From Patellaria atrata CBS 101060 (lineage: Eukaryota; Ascomycota; Dothideomycetes; Patellariales; Patellariaceae): a DNA stretch of 56,107 bases. Shown piece after piece: positions 1 to 12,955 of this stretch. Every line of letters starts with the position of its first letter. Positions within the stretch are counted from its first letter, which is position 1. The translations under genes and the position numbers were made by a program. The stretch spans positions 672,913 to 729,019 of the forward strand of contig MU006102.1 of assembly GCA_010093705.1 (NCBI GenBank), in the 5' to 3' direction. The notes beneath the pieces are model-generated. The model had not been told where the DNA came from, made no database searches, and worked only from the letters and a program-made list of their open reading frames with translations.

Positions 1-3000
1 CCCAAGTGGTTTCCAAACCCCTTTTCGTGTCCGTATCGTCAATGGTCGTATGACTCGTCCGAATTTCTCTAGGAACTTCCGGTAGAAGTTGCAGAATCCG
101 TTAAACGATAAGATCCCCTTTACGTTCGTTAGTAACTTCCAGTTTCGGACTACTTCAGTCTTTTCTAGATCCATCGCTATTCCGTCGGTGCTGATAATAA
201 AGCCGAGGAACTTCGTCTTTATCACGTGGAACTCGCTTTTCTTAATATCGGCTTATAGGCCGGCCTTAGCTAGTGCTTCTAGCACTTTCGCGACGTGGGT
301 CTAGTGCTCTAGTGGGCACTTAGAGTAGATTAGTATATCGTTAATATATACTATATAGAAGTCGTTTAGATATTGGAAGAGCGCCTTATTAATAAACCGT
401 TAGAACGAGGCTAGGCTATTATATAACTTAAAGGGTAATACTTTATATTTAAACGATCTATATCTCGTTCGGAAGGTGGTAAGATCTTCGGCTAACTCCT
501 TTATCTAGATTCGATAGAATGCTTATTTTACGTCAAGTTTCGTAAATATCTTTACTTATTAAAGGCGCGTTAATGTTTCTTTAATTAGGGGTAATAGATA
601 CTTATCCTTCTTAATAATACTATTTAGCTTTCTATAATTAATATAAAATCTCTAACCTCCCTCTAACTTCTTAGCGAATAATACTAGAGACGCGTATAAT
701 GCCTCGCTTAGAATAATAAACCCCTTTTAAAGATACTTCTTTAAATAGTCCTTTACTAACTATAAGTGTTCGATAAATATATTATATAAGAAGCTAGTAG
801 TAAGATTACTATCTTAATTTAATATTATATCGTGGTTTATATTTTCTCTAAGCGATAATAGCTTATCGGATATAGATTTCGAGAATACGTAGGTTAAGTA
901 ATAGTATTTCTTAGGTAACTTTTTATAGATTATCGCTCTATAAGTGTCTTTATCTTCGTTTAGAGAATTTTTATCTTCTAAAAGTCGATTTTATATTAAG
1001 GAGTTAATCTCGTATAGACTTATAGTATTTATAATAATATCTTTACGTTTTATATTCTTTAGATAGTTTTCTCCGCTAACTAAGTAGATATTTATATAAA
1101 TCCCGGTAATATTAACCCGTTTACTTAGCTTCGGCTTCGACTTTTTAGAGAGTTCCGGCGTCTCTCTCTCTATTAGATCCGATAATTCTAATTTTATCTT
1201 TTAAAGATTAAAGCTAATATTCTTAGCCTATAAACTCGATTATTTCTATTAGAATAGTTATAGTTTCCTTCTTTAGTTAACTAATACTTTTTATCGATTA
1301 TATTCTTATTTATTAATAGCTTTATCTTATCGTTCTATATCGAATTAGTGTTATAGGTTAGTTTAAGTTCGTAGCTCACTCTTCGAAATCACGATATCTC
1401 GTTATTAGTCTTTAACTATAGTAGCCTATTCCGGTTAAATAATCCGATAATATCTATAATTAAATAGATTATTAGTCTTAAAGAACTACTCCTTACTTAT
1501 AAATATATTATTATAGCCTATATCTATTACTATAATCGATATTAGCCACCTTCGTCCTCTAATCACGAGGCTCGCCTCGAGTATTTAGTTAATTAATACT
1601 ATCTTTAAATTATTAAAGATATTAACTTTAATCTCCTAGTCTATCTTTCTAATTTCGATTCCGAGATATTATTTTAGAGCGGGTAGCTATCTTTTATTTA
1701 ATAGAATATATCTTTAAGCTCTAGTATCGATTAGAGCCTTAAGCTATATTATAATTCCGTTTTTCGAGATTTAGTATAGTATCGTGAATAGCTTTTCTAA
1801 TACTAGATCGTTAATCGGTATTACTAATACTTCTATTATTAACCCTAATATAGAGTCTCTACTTAAGGTTTCTCGTTTTTCGAATTTAACCTTAAATTTA
1901 ACTTTAAACTCTAATACTTATCTTTTTAGACCGACTTTATTTTAGTTATCTTCTTTAATCCCCGGTATTCTAACACTCTATATCCGGCTTTACTATAATT
2001 AAAGTAATTACCTATAAACTTTTAAATAGTTATAATCTACTTCGTTACTTATAATATTATAGATAAGATAGTTTCTCCACTTCTTAATTAATATAAAATT
2101 CTATTTATTATTATTAAAATAGAAGTTATTCTAGTTAGTTTATCACGTTTTTAACTCTCTCTATAGGCTTTATTAGCTTTACTTAACCTTTTTAATTCTC
2201 GTATCTATATCGTAGCTTTATTATAGTACTTCTAGAAGCTAATTTTATCGTTACTTATAGCTTTTACTATTATTAGTCTTAGACTATTATAGAGTCTATC
2301 GTGGAGTTTCTCTTTCCACTAATCGTGTAATAATCTAGCTTTATTAGCTAGCTAGATAAATATAAACTAGAACTTTAGAAAGTCTATTAAATAATCTTAC
2401 TTTAACTTCTTTAGTTTATCTCTAACTTTTAGTTATTTATTTAAATTCTTATAAATCTAGTCTAGGAATCTTATTAGTCTTATTAAGATTATATTATCCT
2501 TCTCTAATTCTAAGAAAAAGTATATATATTTAGCTATCTCGCCACTAATCTATATTTTAATATAAGTAGTCTTCGCCCTTTTATCTTAGAATTAATCGTT
2601 ATTAATATAGAGCTTATTATTTATTTTACTTTTCCACTTTTTATAGATTAACTTCTTACTATTAGTTAATTTTAATAGATCGAGAAACTTCTTTATTTTA
2701 TTATCGCCTTTACTTTTAAAGCTTTTAATTAAGTCGATTATTCTAACTTAATCGTTATAATTATATAGTGCTAATAGTTCTTTATTATTAAATTTATCGT
2801 TAAACTAGACGCTTCTTTAATCTAGTTTAGACTACTTAATCTACTTCTTTAAATTATCGATTTTATTTTAAAGGCGTTTTATAGTTTCTTCGTTCGTTTA
2901 ATATACTTATAGCTTTAGCTATAAGTTAGGCGTTATCTCGTTAATAAGGTTTATTATCTTTTCGAGTTATATCTCTTAAGCTATAAGCTTCGCTTTTATA

Positions 3001-3849
3001 TAAAGATACTTTATTATAAATTAGTTTAAATTTTTAACTACTTATTTCTTTACTCCGTTAATTATATTAACATTTTAATTATCTATAATAATAGTATATT
3101 TAAGAGGTTTCCCTTCTTTTATTATTTTAAGAATTCCTTTTAATAGGTTCTATAAATTCACTTCTAAAATATTATTAGTAATTTACTAGTCGACCACTTT
3201 TAATATCGATTTACGTTAATATATTTTTCCTTTTTCTTTTAATCTAGTATTATTTTCTACTTCTAAATTTATAGTTAATTTATTATCTATCTACTTTACT
3301 AAGGTTATTAAAGGTTTAACTATCTTATTTAGTTTATTATAATATTTACTTCTCTAAGTAATTTATATTTATTAGTCCTAATCTCTTTTAAATATTAAAT
3401 TATTATTATTATTAGCGTTAATACTTTTAGGTATTAGATATCTTATTACTAGTAAAGCTTAGCTATTTATAGATTCTTAATTAGTCCGATAATTATTTAT
3501 TAACTAGATTAATATCGTACTCTAATTAGAATATTATATCGCCTTTTTAAAGGCTATTAAAGATAAACTTAATCTAATATAATAATATAGTATAACTATA
3601 ATAATTATATTTTAATTATCTCTATTACTAACTATTAAGTGTAAAGATTAAATTAAGAAATAATAATATTATAGGCTAAATATCCGTATATAATAGTCTT
3701 ATCTTATTAAGTCTCGGCTTAACTATCTTCTATTTAACTAATTAGCGCTTAGAGATCTTTTCCGCGTTTAATCTAGTAAAAATCTTTTATAAATAAACTA
3801 AACACTTAATATAGAAAATATAGGATTAGTATCGTGATATATTATTATA
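1..3849 (-). mobile_element. Gyp-1 Ty3/gypsy element, minus strand, cut by window edge
   Basis: This is a broken minus-strand LTR retrotransposon copy whose 3' half lies outside the window. Bases 1-300 match, in reverse complement, the RT region of the better preserved copy near 19250-19530. Going right the element runs towards its own 5' end: RT to about 850, then the protease region, a gag zinc-knuckle region around 1960-2025, gag and leader to about 3560, and a 5' LTR at 3578-3849. Only the first 250-300 bases keep balanced composition; the rest is strongly AT-shifted with CpA and TpG almost gone, as expected after RIP. The element has many breaks and is a fossil. The family assignment rests on the matching LTR and internal sequence. 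Confidence 0.85.
3578..3849 (-). repeat. Gyp-1 LTR (272-bp form), 5' LTR of the left-edge copy
   Basis: Reverse complement of the Gyp-1 LTR at 25177-25448, with the same length of 272 bp. The adjacent bases at about 3562-3577 are the reverse complement of the leader start seen at 15979, so this is the element's 5' LTR. Differences from the better preserved copy look like C-to-T or G-to-A transitions. Confidence 0.85.
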
Positions 3850-4074
3850 TTAATATATTTTTTAATTTATTTTTTACTCTTTTTAAATAATAATTATAAT
3901 TATTAAAATTAAAATATAAAAAAATTAAAATAAAATTAAAATTATATTAATAATATAAAATATTATTAAATATTATAGAATTTTTTAATAATTATTATTT
4001 TTATTATAATATAAAATATTAAAATAATAATAAAGTAATAAAATTTAATAAAAAAATTAAATAAAATTTATTAT
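3850..4074. repeat. AT-rich remnant related to repeat X
   Basis: Very AT-rich sequence between the Gyp-1 LTR and the Gyp-3 LTR. The part from about 3930 to 4070 resembles the start of repeat X at 42640 and 50105. No coding signal is visible. Confidence 0.5.
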
Positions 4075-4699
4075 TATAATAGAAGTCTATATTTATTAAA
4101 ATAGAATTAAATAAGTCTAAAAACGCGTCTAGCTTTTCACTTAATATAGTTAACTATAAAGATAGGTTCGGTAAAATAATAGAATATATATAATAAAGAT
4201 ATTTTAAGTTAACGGTATAATTTACTAACTTCTTAACTTCGGGTAATACTTATAATAAGATAAGACGTATTATATAGAAATAGCGTAATAAGTGAAGTTA
4301 AGTTTAAAACCGTAATATCTAAATTTATAGATAAGATTAATAGTAAGAATAACTACGAAGAATCTAAATATATAAAAGAAAGACTATCTTTAAATATTCT
4401 TATTCTTTATAATTAATTTAATTATCTATACTTTAATTGTTCTAGTTATTTAGTTATTTAGTCGTTTCTCTCACGACTAAGACGTTTATATATTTAAACG
4501 TCTAAGTTATATAGTATCTTTTAATCGTTTTAGTTATTTAGTCGTTTAGTCGTTTCTTTTACAACTAAAACGTCTAAATATCTAAATATCTAAGTTACGT
4601 GGTTCGTTACTACTCGTTTTACCTATAATTCTTTTAAGTGATTTTCCTCTTTTTCCTTTACTCGTTATCTATATATTCCTATAACTTATAGTTATAACA
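4075..4699 (-). repeat. Gyp-3 LTR, second subtype (3' LTR of the outer element)
   Basis: 625 bp, aligned with the LTRs at 7369, 27652 and 30181. It shares with 30181-30797 a central block of short repeats that is not found in the LTRs of the nested element. It ends with the terminal CA expected for an LTR. Confidence 0.8.
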
Positions 4700-7368
4700 T
4701 TATTCTTCCCCTTCTTAACTCTTATTCTAAGAGTTTATTTCTTTTATTTAAGTATATAATAAACGTATCGCCTATCTATTAAATCGTATATACCTCTTTT
4801 TTCTTTCTTCTAAGATACTAAAAGCTAAATCCCGTCTAGTCCATCGTTAACGTTACGCTATCTATATTACTTTATACGGTCGTCTTATATTAACTTTTTA
4901 TTCCGTTTATTATTATTCTTTTTATTCTTATATTATCGATATCCTTTCTAGTTTCTATTCTAAGTGTCTCGCTCGTGGTTTAAAATACGATCTCGTGGTG
5001 ATATAAAAGAATTAGGGTAAGCTCGACGCTTTAAAAGTAAAGCTTCGTTCTAAGCTTAACGCTACTAAAGATGCCGAAGAGGAAACCACTTATCTCCGTA
5101 AGGAGGTAGTTCTAAAGGCGATACGTCTTTAATAAGAGGCGATTCGTATTTAATATAAAGTAATTTATACCGCTCGTGTTTATTCTTATCGACTTTATTA
5201 TAAGCTTCTTTTACTTAAGCGTAAAGAGACGGAAATATCTTATCGTAAGCTTAATTCTATCGAGAAACTTAAGACTTTAGAGCGAGTAACTAAAGAATAG
5301 CGAGCTTCCTTAGTCGCTTCTTTTTCCTCCGTTATTATATCTTCTTCTAGTTAGTCTAATTTAAATTTCTCTATCTTTAAGAGTCTAGAATTCCCTAATT
5401 TTAGCGATAAAACTATTTAAGTTTTTAATTATAATTTATTAAGTGTTTAAGTGGTTTCTATATATTATCTATATATCTATAACCTTTCTATTTTACTAAA
5501 TACTTATATTAATCGTTTATTTATTATAGGTCTAAGATTTATTCTATTTTATAGATATCTTCTTCTTCGAGTTTTATAGATCGTGTTTAGAGTTTAGTAT
5601 TAATATATACTAGTTTTAGGAGTAATATATAGAAAATTAGATATATCTTTATTTCTTATAATAATTTTAACTTATAATTAACTTTTCCTTTAACTTATTT
5701 AATTTTAAAGAGGTCGATTTTCTTATAATCTAGTTTCTTATTAGGTCGTTTTATTTTAAGATTTTTCTATAATAAGTAAACTTTATCCCTCTTTTTAAAA
5801 ATTAGTTCTAGCGATTTATATTAATTACTATATTTTATAGTTCTTATTATCTAGAAAGCTATATTTTATAATAATTATATATATAATTTTTTAATTTATT
5901 TAACTTTTAACGTTATTTTTTATAAAATACTTTATATTATTCTAGACTTTTAATATACTTTAAACTTAAAACTATAATTTATATAGAAGGATAAAATCTT
6001 TATAATATCGAATTTCGCGTTATTATATATAAATTATATTATTAGTAATAGCTTTATCTAGTTATTCTATTAATAATTTATATAATTATATAAATATTAT
6101 TTTAGAGACTAGTTTATTCTCTTAGTCTAACTATTTATTTATAGATAAAAGTTTATCGATAACTTATAATTTATCTCTAAACTTTATATTAAGATTTATT
6201 AAAATATTAATATAAATAGCTTATCTCGATTTAAAATAATTTCTTTAAATATCTAATAATTTATTAATACTATTTTTATTATTAATATTATTATTTATAA
6301 TACTATTATTATTATCTTTATTAGTATAAAATAAATAAACTTTATTAATCGTTTTATAATAATTAATATTATATTATACTTTACTTTTATTATTAAATCT
6401 TTAAATCTTAATAGACTTATAATAAAGTCTATTATTATTAAGTTTTACGCTCGTTTTAATAGTTTAATATATTATATTTATCTATAAGATATATATTTTA
6501 CACTTTTATTCTATATATAATTATTATATTTTAAGATAATTTATTTTATTATACTTCTTATTTTTAAGAAGTAATAATTCTTTAAAATTCTTTTTAAAAT
6601 TTTATTAATATCTTAGTAATTATATATTAATATTTTATAGATCTTTTTAGTAAAAGTCTTTTATAATATTATTAATATATATATAAATTTATTATATAAC
6701 TATATTTCTTAAATTATTTATATTACTTTAAAATTATTATTCTTTTAAAACTTCTCTATTATACTATTCTTTTAATAAGTATTATAAATTTATTATTCTT
6801 TTATAAATTTAATTATTAATATTATAGTTAATCTTAATTAATTATAAATAATCGCGTTATTTTCTTTTTTTAATATTATATTATATATTAATTTTATTTT
6901 TTTTAAATAATTAAATCTTCTATTTATAATATTAATTAATTTATTTTTAACTTCTAATTTATAGAATATTTTAAAGTTAAAAGATATAAGTGTTTTTATT
7001 TATTTTACTTATTTTCGATTTAACTTCTTTATTATAAAAAAGTTTATTAGATTTTAATAATCTAATTAAACTTTTATAGTATATTTAAATTCTTTAAGAT
7101 ATAATCTTTATTATTTAAATATATCGATAATCGTTAATAGCTTTTTATTATATATATTATAATTTAGCTTTATAGCCGTAAATTTTTATAAATAAAAAGC
7201 TATTAAATATAATTATTCTTTTTTATCTAATTAACTTATATATATATCTAGTATATAATTAAATATATTAGTTTTTAGTACTATTAATTTCTCTAAATTA
7301 AATATAATTATAATAGATATTATAATAAACTTCTTTTTAAATTTATTAAATACTTTCTATATCTTTAT
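4700..7368 (-). mobile_element. Outer Gyp-3, integrase-side internal fragment
   Basis: Base-by-base similarity to 8004-10588 of the nested Gyp-3 copy shows this is the 3' internal part (RNase H to integrase and the 3' untranslated region). It is more AT-shifted than its counterpart. No frame of useful length remains. It ends at the left LTR of the nested element. Confidence 0.75.
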
Positions 7369-8003
7369 TATAACGGGAGTCTATACTTATCGAGATAAAA
7401 CTAGATAAGTCTAGAAACACGCTTAGCTTCTCACTTAACGTGGTTAACTATAAAGGTAAATTTAATAAAGTGATAAGATTTATATAATAAAGGCACTTTA
7501 AGTTAACGATATAACTTATTAACTCCTTAACTTCGAGTAATATTTATAATAAGATAAGACGTACTATATAGAAATAATATAGTAAGTAAAGTTAAGTTTA
7601 AAACTATAATATCTAAATTTATAGATAAAATTAATAGTAAGAATAATTATAAAGAATCTAAATATATAAGAGAAAGATTATCTTTAAATATTTCTATTCT
7701 TTATAACTAATTTAATTATTTATATTTTAATTATTCTAATTATTAGTTATTCTTTATAACTAACGCGTCTAGCGATTATTATCTAGTCGTTTTAGTTATT
7801 AGTTATTCTCTATAATTAACGCGTCTAGCGACTATTACTTAATTATTTTAGTCGTTAATCGTTCTTTATAACTAGCGTGTCTAACGATTATTATTTAGTC
7901 ACGTGATTCTCTATTATTTATTTTATCTATAGTTTCCTCGAGTGATATTCCTTTTTTCCTCTTATTTATTATTTATATATTTCTATAACTTATAGTTATA
8001 ATA
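7369..8003 (-). repeat. Gyp-3 LTR, first subtype, three-copy internal minisatellite
   Basis: 635 bp; the partner LTR at 27652-28230 is 579 bp. The 56-bp length difference matches one additional copy of an internal repeat of that size built around TAGTCGTT and ACGACTAGCGCGTC (three copies here, two in the partner). Confidence 0.8.
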
Positions 8004-11000
8004 CTATCCTCCCTTTTCTTAACTTTTATCTTAAGAGTTTATTCCTTTTACTTAGATATATAATAGATATATCGTCTATCTATTAAGTTATATATACCTC
8101 TCTTCCCTTTTTTCTAAGATACTAAAAGCTAAACCCCGTCTAGTCTATTATTAACGTTACGCTACCTATATCACTTTATATAATTATTTTATATTAACTC
8201 TCTATTTCGCTTATCGTCGCTCTTTCTATTCTTATATTATTAATATCTCTTCTAGTTTCTATTCTAAGTATCTCGCTTATAGTTTAAAATATAATCTCGT
8301 GGTAATATAGAAAGACTAAGATAAACTTAATACTTTAAAGACTCGAACTTATTCTAAATTAACTACTATTAAGGACGAATAAGAATCTCTTTAAACTCGT
8401 GTATATTATCTTTATAAGTAGCTTCGTTCTCTCGAAGAGAAAAAGTTTAAGATATCTTATTATAAGCTTAATTCTATTAAGAAATTTAAGGCTTTAAAGC
8501 GAGTAATTAAAGAATAGCGAGCTTTCTTAATCACTTCTTCTTTCTTTATTATCGTGTCTTCTTTTAGTTAGTTTAGTCTAGATTTCTCTACCTTTAAGGA
8601 TCTAGAATTCCTTAATTTTAGCGATAAAACTATTTAAGTTTCTAATTATAGTTTATTAAGTATTTAAGTGGTTTCTACGTATTATCTACGTGTTTATAGT
8701 CTTTCCATTTTACTAAATACTTATACTAACTATTTACTCGTTATAGGTTTAAGATTTATTCTATCTTATAGATATCTTCTTCCTTAAATTTTATAGATTA
8801 TATTTAGAGTTTAGCGTTAATATATATTAGTTCTAGAAGTAATATATAAAAAACTAGATATATCTTTATTTCTTATAATAATTCTAACTTATAATTAACT
8901 TTTCCTTTAATTTATTTAATTCTAAAAGGGTCGATTTTCTTATAGTCTAGTTTTTTATTAAGTTATTTTATTTTAAGATTTTTTTATAATAAGTAAACTT
9001 TATCCCCTCTTTTAAAGATTAGTTTTAACGATTTATATTAATTACTATACTTTATAGCCCTTATTATTTAGAAAGCTATATCTTATAATAGCTATATATA
9101 TAATTTCTTAATTTATTTAGCTTTTAACGTTACTTCTTATAATATATTTTAAACTATTCTCGGCTCACGATATACTTCCGATTTAAAACTATAGTTTATA
9201 TAGAAGGGTAAAACCTTTATAATATCGAATTCCGCGCTATTATATATAAATTATACTATTAGTAATAGCTTTATCTAATTATTCTATTAGTAATTTATAT
9301 AGTTATATAAGTATTACTTTAGAGACTAGTTTATTCTCTTAATCTAGCTATTTATTTATAGATAAAAGCTTATCGATAGCTTATAGTTTACCCCTAAACT
9401 TTATATTAGAGTTTACTAAAATATTAATATAAATAGTTTATCTTAGTTTAAGATAATTTCTTTAAGTATCTAATAATTTATTAGCACTATTTTTATTATT
9501 AATACTATTACTTATAGTGCTATTATCGTTATCTTTACTAGTATAAAGTAGATAAACTTTATTAGTTATTTTATAATAACTAATATCGCGTTATACTCTA
9601 TTTCTATCGCTAGATCTTTAGATCTTAGTAGATTTATAATAAAGTCTATCGTTATTAAGTCTTATACTCGTTTAGGTAGCTTAATATATTATATTTATCT
9701 ATAAGATATATATTTTACACTCTTATTTCGTATATAGTTATTATATTTTAAGATAATTTATTTTATTATACTTCTTACTTCTAGGAAATAGTAATTCCTT
9801 AAGATCCTTTTTAAGGTTTTATTAATACCTTAGTGACTATATACTAGTGCTTCGTAGATCTCTTTAGTAAGAGTCTTTTATAGTGTCGTTAATATATATA
9901 TAAGCCTATTATATAGCTATATTCTTTAAACTATTTATATTATTCTAGAATTATCACTCTTTTAGAACTCCTCTATTATATTATTCTTTTAATAGATATC
10001 ACGAATTTATTATTCTCTTATAGATTCGATTATTAATATTATAATTAATCTTAGTTAATTATAAATAATCGCGTTATTTTCTTTCTTTAATACTATATTA
10101 TATACCGGTTTCGTTTCTTCTAGATAGTTAAATCTTTTACTTATAATATTAGTTAATTTATTTTTAACTTTTAATCTATAAAATATTTTAAAGTTAAAGA
10201 ATATAAGTGTTTCCGCCTATCTTACTTATCTTTAGTTTAACTTTTTTATCGTAAGAAAGTTTATTAGGTTTTAATAATCTAATTAAACTTTTATAATATA
10301 CTTAAGTCCTTTAAGGTATAATCTCTATTATTTAAATACGTCGATAATCGTTAATAGCTCTTTATTATATACGTTATAGTTTAGCTTTATAGCCGTAAAC
10401 TTTTATAAATAAAAGATTATTAAATATAGTCGTTCTTTCTTATCTAGCTAACTTATATATATATCTAGTATATAATTAGATACGTTAGTTTCTAGCACTA
10501 TTAATTTCTCTAGATTAAATATAATTAAGATAGATATTATAGTAAATTTCTTTTTAAATTTATTAAATATTTTCTATACCTTCTTTATTTAAATAAAGGT
10601 ATTTTCCTTCTTTATTAATTTTAATAGCGGTGTTATTATCCTTAAGTACCTCTAGATAAACTTTTTATAATAGTTTATAAAGTTTAAGAATAATTATATA
10701 TCCTTTATATTTTTTAATATTAGCTAATCTTAGATTATAGCTATCTTTTTTAAATCTACTTATATACTTTTAGTGGTAATAATAAAGCCTAAAAATTCCA
10801 TTTCTTTAATATAGAATTTACACTTATTTAGGTGTACTAGAAGTTTCTTTTCTCGTAATTTCGTTAATACTTTCTTTATATACTCTTTATACTCTTTAAG
10901 CGTTCTATTTATATATACTAATATATTATCTAGATAAGTAGTTATAAATACGTCTAAATATTCTTTTAATATATAATTAATCACTACTTAGAATATTACT

Positions 11001-12447
11001 AGAGCGTTAATTAAGTTAAATAGTATTATTATATATTTATATAGTTTAAACCTTATTTTTATAACTATCTTTCACTTTTCGCCTTTTTTTATTTTAATTT
11101 AATAGTAACTATCTTAGATATTAAATTTCGTAAACTATTTTACTTCTTATAATCTATTTTAGATTTCCGAGATTAAGGGTAATAGATATTTATTCTTAAT
11201 TATAGTATTATTTAGTTATCTATAATCGATATATAATCTTAGCTTACTATTCTTTTTTAATATAAATAGAATCGGTGAAGTTATTAGGCTCTCGCTAGAT
11301 CGTATATATTCCTTTTCTAAGTTAGTATAGATATATTCTTTAAGTGCTTTATATTATTCTCTTATTAACGGGTAAATTAGGCCGGGTCGTAATTTCGTAC
11401 TCTTTTTTAACACTATTTTATAATCCTATATCTAATAATTTAGAAGTATAGTCGTTATATCTTCTTTAAATAAATCTTTAAACTCGTTATACTCTTTAAG
11501 TATCTTAGGTTCTTTAAAAACCTTTTTAACGTCTACTTTTCTAAGTTATATTACTCTTATACTTTTAGATTTATTTCTATAAATCTTTATTATCTTATAA
11601 TATAAAATATATTCTATAGATATACTAGCGTCCGTTTACTTAATATATCTTATTTATTTAACTCTATTCTTTTATAAGATATCTTAGTTAATTTAAATAC
11701 TTTTTATCTTCTAGTTAATATTTAAATTTATTATTTATAATTAATCTATTTCTAGAATTATATTTATATCTCTAAGATCGATTATAGAGATACGTTAAAT
11801 AATTATCTTTTCTTATATATTAACTTCTACTAGTATAGTTTTAAAGTTAATTAGACCTTATTTATATCCTATTCCTTCACTATTTCTTAATTATAGCGGG
11901 ACTAAATTTTCTAATTTTATATAAAGTATACTTTTCTTCTCTACTTATCGAGATAAGATAAACGAATTAGTGGCGTTATTATTAATTAGCGCTATTATTC
12001 TCTTACTATATATAGTAATATTTATTTAAAGCGTTTTATTATTACTTTATAAAATTCTAAGGAACTTAGAAGTTATATTTCTTAATCGTTTCTATTTCGA
12101 GTAGCTTAGTAGTTTTTTATATAACTATAAACTAGATAACTAGATTCTATATATATAGTCTAGTATAATTTATTATATTAGTTATAATATAATTCTTTAT
12201 AATATTCTTCGCACTTTAATTTCTAATATTCTCGTTTAATAACTATATTATAACTTAAATTACTTTTAATTTCTACTCTTTATCTTTATACGGTATAGTA
12301 ATCACACTATATTCCTCTAATCGCGTACTATTTAAAGTCTATTATATTATATTTAATAATATATTCGGGTATTTTCTTATTATTTTATAGTATTTCTATC
12401 TTCTATAAAAATATTTTTATCTTATAAAACTTTTTCTTTAATTCTTT
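8004..12447 (-). mobile_element. Nested Gyp-3, protease/RT/RNase H/integrase segment
   Basis: The pol side of the nested Gyp-3 copy on the minus strand. A surviving open stretch at 10760-10984 encodes a recognisable Ty3/gypsy RT palm: an YLDNILVY box where the family usually has YxDD, followed by KCKF and EMEFLGFII, which are standard for the region after the catalytic box. RT sequence continues to about 11400; protease-side sequence lies towards 12300. Integrase-like sequence lies at roughly 9000-10000, and the 3' region reaches the LTR at 8003. CpA and TpG are strongly depleted throughout. Nothing here looks functional. Confidence 0.75.
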
Positions 12448-12452
12448 ATAAT
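12448..12452. repeat. Target-site duplication ATAAT, left copy (Gyp-2)
   Basis: ATAAT directly left of the Gyp-2 LTR. The matching copy is at 25902-25906, and a single ATAAT sits at 28429-28433 in the homologous uninterrupted site. Confidence 0.85.
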
Positions 12453-12650
12453 TATAATAATATTATAGATTATTATTTCCTATTTTCCTTTATTAATAGT
12501 AGTCGCGTTAAGGTTCTACTATTATATATTTAATATTAGTAGATTATATAATTATAATTTCTTTTTTTCTTAACTTAATCTCTTTATACTATAGTTAGGT
12601 TATACTAGTTATAATTTAATTCGATTCTTTATAACTATTATATCGTTATA
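12453..12650 (+). repeat. Gyp-2 5' LTR (198 bp)
   Basis: Aligns end to end with 25704-25901. Both start with a RIP-altered TG and end with an altered CA. It is followed at 12651 by TTAGATTAAGTTC, which resembles the bases after the Gyp-1 5' LTR. Confidence 0.9.
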
Positions 12651-12703
12651 TTAGATTAAGTTCTACCACTATAACCTTAAAAAGGCGATATAATATTCTA
12701 ACC

Positions 12704-12955
12704 TAGTGTTTAAGAGTATTAAGACTAAAGACTATAAGTTTATCTAGTATTTAAGAGTATTAGAATTAACGATAATAAGAGAAACTCGATATTTAAAAGT
12801 ATTAAAACTAAAGACTATAAGTTTATCTAGTACCTAAAAGTATTAGGACTAATAATAATAAAAGAAACCCGATACTTAAAAGTATTAAAACTAAAGATTA
12901 TAAGTTTATCCGACACTCGAAAGTATTAAGACCGATAATAAATAAACTATTATAA
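12704..12955 (+). repeat. Tandem repeat of about 83 bp in the Gyp-2 leader
   Basis: Three imperfect units start near 12706, 12789 and 12872. Each contains an AAAGTATTAA-like stretch followed by CTAAAGACTATAAGTTTATC. The array lies between the 5' LTR and gag, in the leader. A shorter, weaker version of the same motif appears after the Gyp-1 5' LTR near 16115. Confidence 0.75.

Noticed and set aside
89-304. 71-codon plus-strand open frame
   Set aside because: It is antisense to the RT region of the minus-strand Gyp-1 copy; the same antisense frame exists at 19258-19467 in the plus-strand copy.
12704-12955. Possible CRISPR-like array
   Set aside because: Units are imperfect and contiguous, without constant repeats and unique spacers; it is a leader tandem repeat of a eukaryotic retrotransposon.
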